From Shinisaurus crocodilurus (taxonomy: Eukaryota; Chordata; Lepidosauria; Squamata; Shinisauridae): a stretch of 64,000 nucleotides of DNA. Positions 1 through 9,824 of this stretch are shown here, in pieces. Location: NCBI GenBank assembly GCA_021292165.1, contig CM037879.1:243475797-243539796 (forward strand). The letters are read 5' to 3'. Numbering within the stretch: position 1 is the stretch's first letter; each line of letters begins with the position of its first letter. The notes under the pieces are model-generated. The model saw nothing but the letters and a program-made list of their open reading frames with translations. It had not been told where the DNA came from and ran no database searches. The position numbers and the translations under genes were made by a program.

Positions 1-271
1 ATTTAACTGAAAACATCAGCTTAACGTGCTGCAACAATGGAAGAGGCAAATCCAGTGTTGGGAATTATTAGGAAAAATTGAAATGCCAGAAAGTATAATA
101 CCATAATATATCCACAGCCACATTAAGAATACTGTGTACGGCTCTTTTCCTATCTCGAAGGGACAGAGAGAATGCACAGAATAGGGACAAATAAGATGAT
201 CAACAAGTTACATCAACACTCCAATGAACAAAGCCTGAAAAGACTGGTAGTTTCACTTTAAGTGACAGCTA
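1..271. other. Unassigned non-coding DNA
   Basis: No open frame of note and no repeat that I recognise. The stretch around 100-240 weakly resembles decayed CR1 3' sequence on the plus strand, with wording such as a first-person style frame near an ACTGTGTA motif, but this is not strong enough to call. It ends where the inverted duplication begins. Confidence 0.4.
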
Positions 272-334
272 AAGGGTTGGGGGGGGGATGTCACATGTAA
301 AAAATGTGGTTAGTTGGCATATCTTGATGATAAA

Positions 335-2350
335 TTTATTTATTTATTTATTTATTTATTTATTATACTTATTAATCGCCCATCTGGCCGGTCACCCGGC
401 CACCCTGGGCGATGTACAATTAAAATACAGTAAAAACACAATAAAATATAATGATTAAAACAATAAAACAATTCTTATTAAAAACCTAACCCACCCCATA
501 TTCCCGCCTGAACAGCCATGTTTTTAATGCACGGCGGAAGCTCATCACTGAGGGGGCATGGCGAAGGTCACTAGGGAGGGAGTTCCATAATGTGGGGGCC
601 GCCACAGAGAAGGCCCTCTTCCTAGTCCCCACCAGCCTGGCTGCTCTGGCTGATGGGATAAGGAGAAGGCCATCCGTGGCAGACCTTGTTGAGCGGCCCA
701 CTTGATGTTGCTGGAGGCGCTCCTTGAGATAAGCTGGGCCGGAGCCGTGTAGGGTTTTAAAGGTCAAAACCAACACCTTGAATTCGGCTCGGCAAGCAAC
801 TGGTAGCCAGTGCAACTCTTTAAGCACTGGCGTGATGTGATCACGCCGGCGGCTGCCCTTAATCAGGCGAGCCGCCGCGTTCTGTACCAGCTGAAGCTTC
901 CGGACCGTCTTCAAGGTTAACCCCACGTAGAGCGCATTACAGTAGTCTAGGCGAGAGGAGACCAAGGCATGAACCACTGATGGGAGCAGGTGATTAGGAA
1001 GGTAGGGGCGCAGCTGCCGTATCAGATGGAGTTGATACAGCGCTGCCCGGCTCACAGCTGACACCTGAGCCTCCATGGACAGCTGGGAGTCTAGAATGAC
1101 CCCCAAGCTGCGGACCTGGTCCTTCAGGGGTAGATGTACCCCATTCAGCACCAGGTCAACATCCCCTAACCTTCCCTTGTCCCCCACCAGAAGTACCTCG
1201 GTCTTGTCGGGGTTCAGTTTCAGCATGTTCCTTCCCATCCAGCCAGCCACTGACTCCAGGCACTTGGACAGGGTCTCAACGGCCAACCTTGGTGAGGACT
1301 TAAAACAGAGGTAGAGCTGCGTGTCATCTGCATATTGATGACACTGCACCCCAAACCTCCTGATGATAGCTCCCAGCGGCTTGAGGTAGATGTTGAATAA
1401 CATCGGGGAGAGGATGGAACCCTGCGGCACTCCACAAGTGAGCAGCCGAGGGTCCGAAGCCTCTTCCCCGAGAACTACCCTCTGATACCTTCCAGAGAGG
1501 AAGGACCGGAACCACTGCAATACAGTGCCTCCCAAGCCCAACCCCTCCAGACGGTCCAGGAGGATACCGTGGTCAACGGTATCAAAAGCCGCCGAGAGAT
1601 CGAGGAGGACTAGAAAGGAGCATTCGCCCCTATCCAAAGCCCTCCTCATATCATCCACCAAGGCGACCAAGGCCGTCTCCGTCCCATGTCCAGACCTGAA
1701 GCCCGACTGGCACGGATCTAAATAATCGGCTTCATCCAAGTGTGCCTTCAACTGAGCACCCACCACCCGCTCAATCACCTTGCCCAGAAATGGTAAATTG
1801 GAGACTGGGCGAAAGTTGTTTAAATCCTGGGGATCCAAGGAGGGCTTCTTTAGAAGCGGTCTTATTACTGCCTCCTTGAGGGCTGATGGCAGCACTCCCT
1901 CCTCGAGGGAGGCATTCACCACCGCCTTGATCCCCTCACCCAGTCTCTCCCTGCAGCTCATTATGAGCCAGGACGGGCAAGGGTCAAGCAAGCAGGTGGT
2001 CGGCCTCACAGATGAAAGCACCTTGTCCACTTCATCAGAAGGAAGAAGCCGAAACCGATCCCACAAAACCGGTCTGCCATTGGCCTCCTCCCGCTCACTC
2101 CCTGTGTCCACGACGTACGATATCCCACTCCTAATCCGATCGATTTTATCTGCGAAGTGCTTCGCTAAAGCCTCACAGGAGGCTTTAGACTGTTCCAGTG
2201 GGTCCGGAGCGACTGGACCGACCAGACTCCGGACCACTTGGAACAGCCTCCTGGGGCAGCACTCCGCAGACGCAATGGAGGCAGCATAGAAATTCTTTTT
2301 TGCTGCCTTCACCGCCACCCGGTAGGCTGAAGATGCAGCTCTAACCCGTG
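335..2350 (-). mobile_element. 5'-truncated L2-clade LINE (copy A)
   Basis: A non-LTR retrotransposon in reverse orientation. Its 3' end is a (TTTA)n run at 335-362, preceded in sense by a short AT-rich 3' UTR containing the motif GGCGATTAATAAGT. Its 5' end is truncated in the linker between endonuclease and RT, where homology to copy D stops at about 2350. TAAA is present at both borders (331-334 and 2351-2354), consistent with a 4 bp target duplication, although it merges with the tail. The coding part has no stop across about 620 codons, so the insertion is young. It lacks the endonuclease and is dead on arrival for autonomous movement. Confidence 0.93.
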
Positions 2351-2486
2351 TAAAGTTTAGGAATGGGTTGGGATGATTGCTCTTGGCACAGGGGTGCTGT
2401 CCTAGATGTAAAGATGAAAAGGGCAGAAGGATTGTGACTGTTAAATATTGTTCATAACTTCCTTTGGCTTCCAGGCTGTCAGACAC
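486..2486 (-). CDS. L2 reverse transcriptase open frame, chimeric N-terminus
   Basis: This 666-residue frame is not a host gene. Residues 1 to about 45 come from flanking DNA (a GTG start by chance), and L2 coding begins at about residue 46. The order is: linker (AAKKNFYAASIASAECC), RT finger (FRPVSNLPFLGKVIERVV), motif A (LLDLSAAFDTVDH, near residue 295), motif B (GVPQGSILSPMLFNIYL), motif C with catalytic YADD (HQYADDTQLY, near residue 383), motif D (LKLNPDKTEVLLVG), then the C-terminal segment typical of L2 (AFSVAAPTLWNSLP) ending REYGVG. All RT catalytic aspartates are present. In the family, RT acts with an N-terminal APE endonuclease in target-primed reverse transcription; that domain is missing here. 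Confidence 0.92.
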   Translation of the reverse strand: MSDSLEAKGSYEQYLTVTILLPFSSLHLGQHPCAKSNHPNPFLNFTRVRAASSAYRVAVKAAKKNFYAASIASAECCPRRLFQVVRSLVGPVAPDPLEQSKASCEALAKHFADKIDRIRSGISYVVDTGSEREEANGRPVLWDRFRLLPSDEVDKVLSSVRPTTCLLDPCPSWLIMSCRERLGEGIKAVVNASLEEGVLPSALKEAVIRPLLKKPSLDPQDLNNFRPVSNLPFLGKVIERVVGAQLKAHLDEADYLDPCQSGFRSGHGTETALVALVDDMRRALDRGECSFLVLLDLSAAFDTVDHGILLDRLEGLGLGGTVLQWFRSFLSGRYQRVVLGEEASDPRLLTCGVPQGSILSPMLFNIYLKPLGAIIRRFGVQCHQYADDTQLYLCFKSSPRLAVETLSKCLESVAGWMGRNMLKLNPDKTEVLLVGDKGRLGDVDLVLNGVHLPLKDQVRSLGVILDSQLSMEAQVSAVSRAALYQLHLIRQLRPYLPNHLLPSVVHALVSSRLDYCNALYVGLTLKTVRKLQLVQNAAARLIKGSRRRDHITPVLKELHWLPVACRAEFKVLVLTFKTLHGSGPAYLKERLQQHQVGRSTRSATDGLLLIPSARAARLVGTRKRAFSVAAPTLWNSLPSDLRHAPSVMSFRRALKTWLFRREYGVG

Positions 2487-2769
2487 ACACTTCTTGAAGG
2501 ACTAGCTTGTAACTATTGGTGGTTGGAGGAAAGGAAGTGAGCCCAGGGGAAGGGGCGTGCATGGGCATCTGGGATCCCTGGAGGGCCAGATTGGGACCCA
2601 GGAGGGCCAGATTTGGCCTCCTGGCCTGAGGTTCTGCACCCCTGACTTAAAGGAACACAAATCTTGGCCCATAGGTCTTCCAGTGAGGCTTTACTCTGGG
2701 TACCAACATCCTTGGAGTAGAGGCCCTTTTATATGGTGGCACCATGTGTGCTCGCTCCTTCCCAGCCCA

Positions 2770-2884
2770 CCCAGCTTCTATAGCTTTAAGAAGCTATAAC
2801 AGAGGTGAGGCCATCCAATGAAATTGAATGGCAGTAGATTCAGGACGGGGGTGGGGGACTATTTCATACAACACGTCTTTAGGC
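2770..2884. other. Short spacer to hAT MITE
   Basis: Non-coding. It contains a small inverted motif around CTTCTATAGCTTTAAGAAG. It ends with CTTTAGGC (2877-2884), the left target duplication of the next element. Confidence 0.5.
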
Positions 2885-3020
2885 CAGGAATGGGCAACTC
2901 ATGGCCTTCCAGATGTCTTGGCCTATAACTCCCATCATTCATCACCATTGGCTACTCTGGCTAGGGCTGATGGGAGTTATAGGACAAAACATCTGGAGGG
3001 CCACAAGTTGCCCACCCCTG
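2885..3020. mobile_element. Palindromic hAT MITE with 8 bp target duplication
   Basis: The element is 136 bp and largely self-complementary: the left half reads GGCAACTCATGGCC...CCAGATGTC and the right half CATCTGGAGGGCCACAAGTTGCC. It begins CAGGAATGGGCAAC and ends GTTGCCCACCCCTG. It is flanked by perfect 8 bp repeats CTTTAGGC (2877-2884 and 3021-3028), the hAT hallmark. The same family recurs at about 7909, 13270, 13468, 27398, 33968, 58014 and 63738. Confidence 0.92.
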
Positions 3021-3028
3021 CTTTAGGC

Positions 3029-3545
3029 AATGAATTCCTTATGTTATGGCAGTGGCAAGTGGTTTAGGTGGCTTTTTAAAGAAATACGGTAGACACATTC
3101 ATGGAAATCTGCCAGTGACCATTAGCCATGGTGTCTTAAAATACACATGGTGTCTTCCTTCCATATTCTCAGGCAGTGTATAAGTCCAAGTAACTATGCT
3201 ATGAAAAGTGCTCTCCCACAAGCTAAAAGATTATGATGTTTTGTTCGAATGTGCCATAACTAGAGCATGCTTTTACAAATGTTATAAGGTGAGGTACTAT
3301 TCCTCTTAACATGATATGTTTTGAAGTCTTTGTTGCTTCATTGGAAGGATGTGCGTGACAGAAAGGGACTTGCATTCCTTCCTAGTTACTAGTTCTCCAC
3401 ACCCTATCACTTAAAACAATTTTTTTTGCCACCGCCCACTAGTATGGATTCAGCTTAGTCTGATGGAATGCCAGACACACTATCTACAGTTAAACCATCA
3501 AAGCTGTGGATCCCTGGGTAAGCCTCCCACTGGCCCCTGATCTCA
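3029..3545. other. Unassigned non-coding DNA
   Basis: AT-rich, stop-dense on both strands, with no recognisable repeat ends. I see nothing functional in it. Confidence 0.5.
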
Positions 3546-3996
3546 TTTGACCTTGATCTATAATATCACATGTCTGTGCAGTCTGCAGTCTTGGGCTGCC
3601 CCTCCCACTTTTCCCACCATCCAGTCGATCAGTTATCAGCTAGGAAGCAGGGAACAGATTGCTGTTTCCTTGCTGCAAATAGCAGCTATCATGATCGGGA
3701 TCTCTGGGGGAGGCTTTAATCTTGCCCTTGTCCCAGCAATGCTGATACGGTGATCGTATCAGGAACAACTGCAACAATCTGGCTTGGGATGGCTGCGGGG
3801 AGGGGAGAACCTTTAAACCCATCCCACCCCAGTGATCACATCCCCTGATTTAGCAGGTAGGGTAAGGAGGCTTAAATCTCCTCATCCCTGCATCCTGAGA
3901 TGTGTATGCATTATGTGTGTGTGGCCTCTGACCCACCAGCTGGCACTGCATGCAGCCCTTGGGGCCAAAAAGGTTGCCCACCCCTACCCTAGATAG
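3546..3996. repeat. Degenerate repeat ending in a hAT-like terminus
   Basis: The stretch is partly self-complementary: GATCGGGATC and GCTGATACGGTGATCGTATCAG form local inverted motifs. It ends GGCCAAAAAGGTTGCCCACCCCTA, which matches the right terminus of the palindromic hAT MITE family. The left terminus was not located. Short open frames here are chance frames in the repeat. Confidence 0.5.
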
Positions 3997-5394
3997 TCCC
4001 AAGAGTAACTCATTTCTTAGGAAGTACCCCAAACTGCCTTAACCTCAACAGTAATTTATTAGGCTTCAGACAGCAGCTTAGGCCATAGAAACAAAAAAAA
4101 AAGTTTAGTTTACTAAAGCAGGTGAGATCTACTTATGGTTCAGGGTCAGTGTACAGGGATCTCTGTCCAAACAGTGCACTGCCAGCCTCTCCTGTGCAAT
4201 GTTGGGGGGAGGGGTGAAGCATCAGCATCAGGAGCAGCTATAAAATTATTCTGTCGGAATATATTTTAGCTCAATTTGGAGCTGTCTTGTGTTCTGTTTA
4301 TGAATCCTTGATAGGAAGTGATGCGGAATGGAAAATTCTCTGGAAATGCTATGTTTTTCTTGCAGAAATTTTTCCATTTCTAAAGATGTATTTTTTTAAA
4401 GTTAATTGCTAACATAATGGATACAATGCCAATCAAACTGTGCTGTTTCAAAATTGTAACTAGTCAAATCATTATCCCGTGTATATATAATTAGTATTGC
4501 ACGGCTCATTGTGTGTACGAAGATTCATACGTTTTCAGTGCTTTTCTCTCCTAAAATGTAACCAATGTAAGGGAAAGGAGTGTATGCTATTGAGCTGTCA
4601 TGTCTTTAAACAAATTCAAAGTATACTTGTAAATTAGAATACCTCTAAATATTTATGGTAAAAAAATATTGAAGCTCACATCAAATACTTCAGTTCAACT
4701 ATTTTAGCTTTTGGGGACAAAAAACTTACATAGCATGCAAATTCTCACATGATGTACTTTGTTAAATACAAATTAAACATGCTAAAATCAGATCCTAATA
4801 TATGAAGGGTGTCAGGAAATTTGCCAGTAAACCTACACTGCTGGTAGAAACAGGCTAGGCAGGGGAACAAAGCATGTTGGGTCCAGAGGTGTTGGCATTG
4901 ATGACTAGTTGATAACAAAAAGTGGGGAAGGGAAGAGTATTGAAGTGGAAGGTGGATGGATCCCTCCCTGGGTCAGGTGTCCCCATTCCCCCATACACCA
5001 AAAACTCCGAATAATGGGTAGGGGTGGGGAGTGCAGGAGAAGGATGAAATAAATTGAACGCCACTGAAGTGACAATACCAACTTCTCCCCAAAACCAGAC
5101 ATCTTGGGGTTGGGTTGACAGAGCATTATGACAATCAGGAAAGAAGCTAGTCAATTTACCTTAGTTGTGGAGCCAACAGGTCAGCTCTTGAAGTTACTCT
5201 GATGTGAGTTACAGGAATTCATGTTCATTCAAGTCAGTGCTTCCCTCCCACCCCTAGGGAAGAAAGTTTGGAGGAAGAAGGAGCATACACAAAGGGTGCT
5301 CAAGGCTTTGTACCTTTTGGAATCCCAAAAGACAGAGAAAGAAGGGGGAGGGTGTCTTAGAATAATCTTTTAGTTGTTTGTGGCTCTGCTCTCA
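3997..5394. other. Unassigned non-coding DNA
   Basis: About 1.4 kb of AT-rich sequence without recognisable exons or repeat termini. The 99-residue reverse frame near 4855-5154 has no domain and no compositional signal of coding. Confidence 0.5.
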
Positions 5395-5720
5395 TGTCAT
5401 GGCAGCAAATCATGTGTTAATTTGCATGCTGCCACCATTTTGAATATGCAACCTCCAATCAGAGGTTATTCTATGACAAGTGAACCTGGACACTATGGGT
5501 TTATCGTGAGTTAAACAGCCCACAGTTAACTTAAGAACTAATCATAAGTTAACTGTGGGTTGTTTAATCCACTATTAATCCTAGTGTCCAGATTCACATG
5601 TCACAGAATAATCTCTGATCGGGCTGATCAGAAATTGCATATTTAAAATGGCGGCAGCATGCAACCATGGCAAATCATGGGTTAATTAACCCACAATCTG
5701 TTGCCATTATTGTGAACGGG
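5395..5720. mobile_element. Long palindromic MITE
   Basis: The two halves are inverted copies around a centre near 5540. The left arm (about 5415-5530) runs from TTTGCATGCTGCCACCATTT to CCCACAGTTAAC; the right arm (about 5548-5665) runs from GTTAACTGTGGG to AAAATGGCGGCAGCATGCAA. Arm identity is roughly 80% by eye, with indels. A further GGCAAATCATGGGTTAAT motif lies outside the right arm, and a related GGCAGCAAATCATGTGTTAAT lies outside the left. No clear target duplication was found. It is consistent with a non-autonomous cut-and-paste element. Confidence 0.8.
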
Positions 5721-6999
5721 GTCTGTATGTCTTATTAGCTCATGCATCCTGTATTTTAACAATACCATATTTAAAATTTATAATTATACTACTAATTTAG
5801 GTCTCTTTCCATGTAGGGATAAAGAGCTTATGTCCTAAAAGGAATAACTAATTGTATTTCTAGCATAGCCATAACCACTGAGTAATAGCTAACCATAATT
5901 CAAACCTTATCCATAATCTCCACCTTCACATTTTGTCAATACCACTAACCCTGATCCTTGGCACGCCAACATGCTGCAAGTAAACCAACACAGATGTGGG
6001 CAAGCTTTGTGTACCCAATATGAAGTTTAGCAATATGATGTAGTGGCATTCTGTTGAGCTTAGAACCAATTCACCATCACAACTAGATGAGAAGTTACAA
6101 ACTTTCAAACACCCCTCTTCTGTGCCTGAACTTAAAAAAAAAACACCAAACCCTTTCAAGAGTTGAGCCACTCCAACAATTCATTTCATAACTTAAGAGT
6201 TTGACATTCAGCTACACATTACCAGCAGCTCAGATCCAGAGAAGGTTCCCAAAATGATTATCTTAGGAAAACCTTTGCTTAAATCTAATTAGCTCAAAAG
6301 TCCTCACAGATCTGTGAAGCATCACATTGCAACTGTCCAATATCTCAACTTAGTTTTGCTTTCTCCATTTCTAGCATGAAGTGTCTTGAGCTGACAAATC
6401 TTTAAACAATGTTCTTCTATCAGCATTTATGTGCACTTAAGCAGCTCTTAACACAACTAGTGTTTCAGTCAAGTTCAACCAAAGAAACACCAAAATGGGA
6501 AGTTTTCTAAGCACTGATCAGTTTCTGCTGAGAACACCACTATTGATCTGTACATAAAATTAGTAATAAGCCTGCTAAACATTTAATTTAATTGTATAAG
6601 TTCATTATACAATTTTACCTTCAATTTGGTGCCATTTACATCATTCTTACTGAAGCATGGCAGTTATATTACAGAAAGTAATTTTATGCAGATAAACTGC
6701 ATAACCACCACCCCCTTTCCCAACCCAAGGCGGATTTATGTGAAGGGAAAACTGAATTCTTAGAAGCAAGCATCCCATTCCATCTGTGGCATGGCTTAGC
6801 TTGTTGTATTAGATTGCTGCCTTCTATTATGTAGTAAAATGTTTAATTTCTATGCTGCTTTTCCCTAAACATAATTGACTATGGCATGTCAAAATACAAA
6901 TCATAATTAAAAAAAACAGCACATTAATATTGCATTTTACACTGATCTATAAGCTTCCCAGAATTATTTTTGCTGTTCTCCAGAAGCTTCTAAGTGACT
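5721..6999. other. Unassigned non-coding DNA
   Basis: AT-rich, no coding or repeat feature recognised. The 81-residue reverse frame at 5926-6171 contains homopolymer runs and has no recognisable domain. Confidence 0.5.
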
Positions 7000-7475
7000 G
7001 GGCTGGGAAGGAGCGAGTACACATGGTGTCACCATATAAAAGGGCCTCTACTCCAAGGATGTTGGTACCCAGAGTAAAGCCTCACTGGAAGACCTATGGG
7101 CCAAGATTTGTGTTCCTTTAAGTCAGGGGTGCAGAACCTCAGGCCAGGAGGCCAAATCTGGCCCTCCTGGGTCCCAATCTGGCCCTCCAGGGATCCCAGA
7201 TGCCCATGCACGCCCCTTCCCCTGGGCTCACTTCCTTTCCTCCAACCACCAATAGTTACAAGCTAGTCCTTCAAGAAGTGTGTGTCTGACAGCCTGGAAG
7301 CCAAAGGAAGTTATGAACAATATTTAACAGTCACAATCCTTCTGCCCTGTTCATCTTTACATCTAGGACTGCACCCCTGTGCCAAGAGCAATCATCCCAA
7401 CCCATTCCTAAACTTTATCATCAAGATATGCCAACTAACCACATTTTTTACATGTGACATCCCCCCCCAACCCTT
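7000..7475 (+). repeat. Right arm of the inverted duplication (uninterrupted)
   Basis: Reverse complement of 272-334 plus 2351-2769. It starts TGGGCTGGGAAGGAG and ends CCCCCCCCAACCCTT. It holds the intact target sequence CTAAACTTTATCATC, at which the left arm carries the L2. It includes a hAT-like left end at about 7125 (CAGGGGTGCAGAACC). Short frames at 7029-7211 and 7282-7500 are mirror images of frames in the left arm. Confidence 0.85.
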
Positions 7476-7908
7476 GCACATTTTTTGCAAAACAGCTTAA
7501 CTAAAGTAGCTTTCTGTATTTATGGTATATACCACATCCAGAATGGTGCTTATGCATTAGATCACTAGAACATGATTTTCCCACAGTCATCTGAGCCATG
7601 TTTACTCCGTAAGCAGACCACCAGCACTGCCTTTCTCAAAACAGTAGGATTCATAATAGGAGTGAACGATGGGAAAATGTGCCATCCTATCCTCTAATTT
7701 TGCCACATTTCTCAAAGCTGAACTAGGTAGTAGTGGTGTTATTACTATCTGAAAGAACACTCCAATATTAAAGCAGCGATCTACCAAAAAAGTTGGAAAG
7801 GGCAGGATCATAAGTATATCAAGTAAGTTCTCTTCTATCTGCCCAAGACTTCCAGCACTACTTTAGTCACTGCCACACTTGAGTAGTAAGTTCAGCCTTT
7901 ATAGTTCA
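7476..7908. other. Unassigned non-coding DNA
   Basis: Nothing recognised on either strand. Confidence 0.5.
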
Positions 7909-8037
7909 ACCTTGCCCAACCTGGAGCCCTCCAGACATTTTGAACTACAACTTGCATTGGCCCGAAGTCCACATGGCCAAGTCAAGGATGAAGGTTATAG
8001 TCTAAAACATCTGGAAGACAGTAAGTTGGAGAAGGCT
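7909..8037. mobile_element. Degenerate palindromic hAT MITE
   Basis: Left half CCTTGCCCAACCTGGAGCCC...CCAGACATTTTGAACTACAA, right half TATAGTCTAAAACATCTGG...TTGGAGAAGGCT. Same family as the element at 2885-3020 but more diverged. Flanking duplication not preserved. Confidence 0.75.
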
Positions 8038-8247
8038 GCTACAGATGCATAACTCTTCCAGTTATAACATGTTGCCCTTCAGTACCCCTGTAAGGCAGAA
8101 CAGCTAGGAATTTCTCATGACCTCTCTGACTCCATCACCCATAAAGAACCCAAAATGTTTCCCATCCTTAACCACCACCAACTACTGACTAATGCATGTT
8201 CTCCAGAAACTCCCCAGAAAGTTTCTCCTCTCTTCTCCCAACCTCAA

Positions 8248-9658
8248 TCTATACATATAAAAGAAAGTGTCCTGACTGACTGACTGACTGACTGATAAAT
8301 GCCCAGCTCAAACGGTTTAATCTAGGAACATGAAATTTTGAAGGAACATTGCTTTTATGACGTAGAGCCCCACTAAGGAAGGATTTTTAGAAATTCCGTC
8401 CCTAAGGGGGTGAAAAAAGGGGGCAAAATCACCCCATACTCATATCTCCTATGGGCAAAACAACAGGGCAGCAGTTATGCAAATCGGCCTCACCTCAGAA
8501 TTCCTGCAGGAGCCAATAGGAGCAGTTATGCAAATAGCCCATACAACACTTAGAATGTTCGTATGAATTCCTGCAGGGGCCAGTAGGGCTGGGTATGCAA
8601 ATCTCCCCTAGGCCATTTAGAATGTTCTCTGAGGGGGTGAAAAGGGAGGGAAACTTTTTAAATGACTGAATGACTGCTGTGTGCAGGGTGTCGTCGCATA
8701 GGCTGCATCACGTTTTGACGGATCCGCCCCAAACTTGGCACGCATACTCTCCATCACCCAAGGACAAAGACTGGTGGGTTCAAATCTCCGAAAAACCCTC
8801 GCTAGCGCCTGTATGGCCCAAAATAGATGAGAGCCAATGGCGTCACTTGGAATGTTTGCAGGGGCCATTCAGGAGCGGTTATGCAAATCGCTCCAACGAC
8901 ATATAGAATGTTCGTATGAACTGCCACAGGGGCCAATCAGGAGCGGATATGCAAATTTCTCCTGCGTCAAAACAGAATGTTCATATGAACCACAGCTGGG
9001 GCAGCGCTGGGATTTCATTGCGTAGTCCTGGAGGGGGGAGCAGGGATTCATTGTGCAGTCCCAAGCGGGTGGGAGCAGGGATTTCATTGTGCAGTCCTGG
9101 GGGGGAGAACAGGGATTTCACTGTGCAGTCCTGGGGGAGCAGTGATTTCATTGTGCAGTCCCGGGGGAAAGGGAACAGGGATTTCATTGTGTAGTCCAGG
9201 GGGGGAAGCAGAGATTTCATTGTGCAGTCCCGGGGGAGGAACAGGGATTTCACTGTGTAGTCCTGGGGGAGCTGGGATTTCATTGTGTAGTCCCGGGGAG
9301 GGCAGGGATTTCATTGTGTAATCCAGGGAGGGAAGCAGGGATTTCATTGTGTAGTCCCGGGGGGGGGGGGAGCAAGAATTTCATTGTGTAGTCCCAGGGG
9401 GAGCAGGTAGTCCCGGGGGAGCTGGGATTTCATTGTGCAGTCCCAGGGGAGCTGGAAGTCCCGGGGGAGCTGGTAGTCCTGGGGGAGCTAGGATTCCATT
9501 ATGTAGTCCCGGGGGACCTTTCCTATGGAGTGATTCAAAACAGCGGTCAGCGACCTTAAGGAATTTCGAACAAATAGTGCCTATAGAAAAATGACGACCC
9601 GTGCAAACTTGGCACGGTCACTCTTCATCACGCAAGCGAAGCTGCGGGCAAAAGCTAG
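8248..9658 (+). mobile_element. Non-autonomous Helitron
   Basis: The 5' terminus is TC (TCTATACATATAAAAG) directly after an A. The 3' terminus is CTAG (GCAAAAGCTAG) directly before a T, giving the A/T insertion signature of Helitrons. A hairpin CGCAAGC-GAA-GCTGCG (stem with one bulged A, GAA loop) lies 8-10 bases before CTAG, as expected for the Helitron terminator. There are no terminal inverted repeats and no target duplication. The 5' part has a (GACT)n run. The interior has ~90 bp repeats carrying TTATGCAAAT, followed by a minisatellite. No Rep or helicase frame is present. Identification rests on the ends; family assignment was not attempted. Confidence 0.85.
9009..9520 (+). repeat. G-rich minisatellite inside the Helitron
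   Basis: About 14 full units plus partial ones, each roughly 29-37 bp. The unit core is GATTTCATTGTGYAGTCC followed by a variable G run and GAGCAGG. Units differ mostly in the length of the G run (3 to 13 Gs). Frames on the minus strand translate into an 11-residue repeat (MKSLLPPxDYT-like), which is an artefact of the unit, not a protein. Confidence 0.95.
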
Positions 9659-9824
9659 TTAAAAATATGACCAAGCTTTTTTTCCCTATTGGCCATATAC
9701 TGTAACTGCATACATCTGTAGACAGGAACACGAACACAGGATTCATAAAACAGCAAACATGTGCACAGGCAATCACCAGCAGAAGAAGTCACAAGTGGAG
9801 TCAGGACCACCACTGAGTTGATTG

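Larger units (their letters stand above)
272..2769 (-). repeat. Left arm of a ~476 bp inverted duplication, interrupted by an L2
   Basis: Positions 272-334 and 2351-2769 together form one unit that reappears, reverse-complemented, at 7000-7475. I see only about four or five substitutions in roughly 430 aligned bases. The unit includes a hAT-like end (CAGGGGTGCAGAACCTC in the sense of the other arm). The left arm is split by the L2 at 335-2350; removing the L2 and one TAAA gives the uninterrupted right-arm sequence. The function of the unit is unknown. It is either a repeat family or a local inverted duplication. Confidence 0.85.

Noticed and set aside
486..2486. 666-residue frame as a host gene
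   Set aside because: It is an L2 RT whose first ~45 residues come from flanking repeat sequence through a chance GTG start.
8981..9347. Repetitive proteins (MKSLLPP... repeats) on the minus strand, or a CRISPR-like array
   Set aside because: The units are a head-to-tail G-rich minisatellite inside a Helitron. There are no unique spacers and the genome is eukaryotic.
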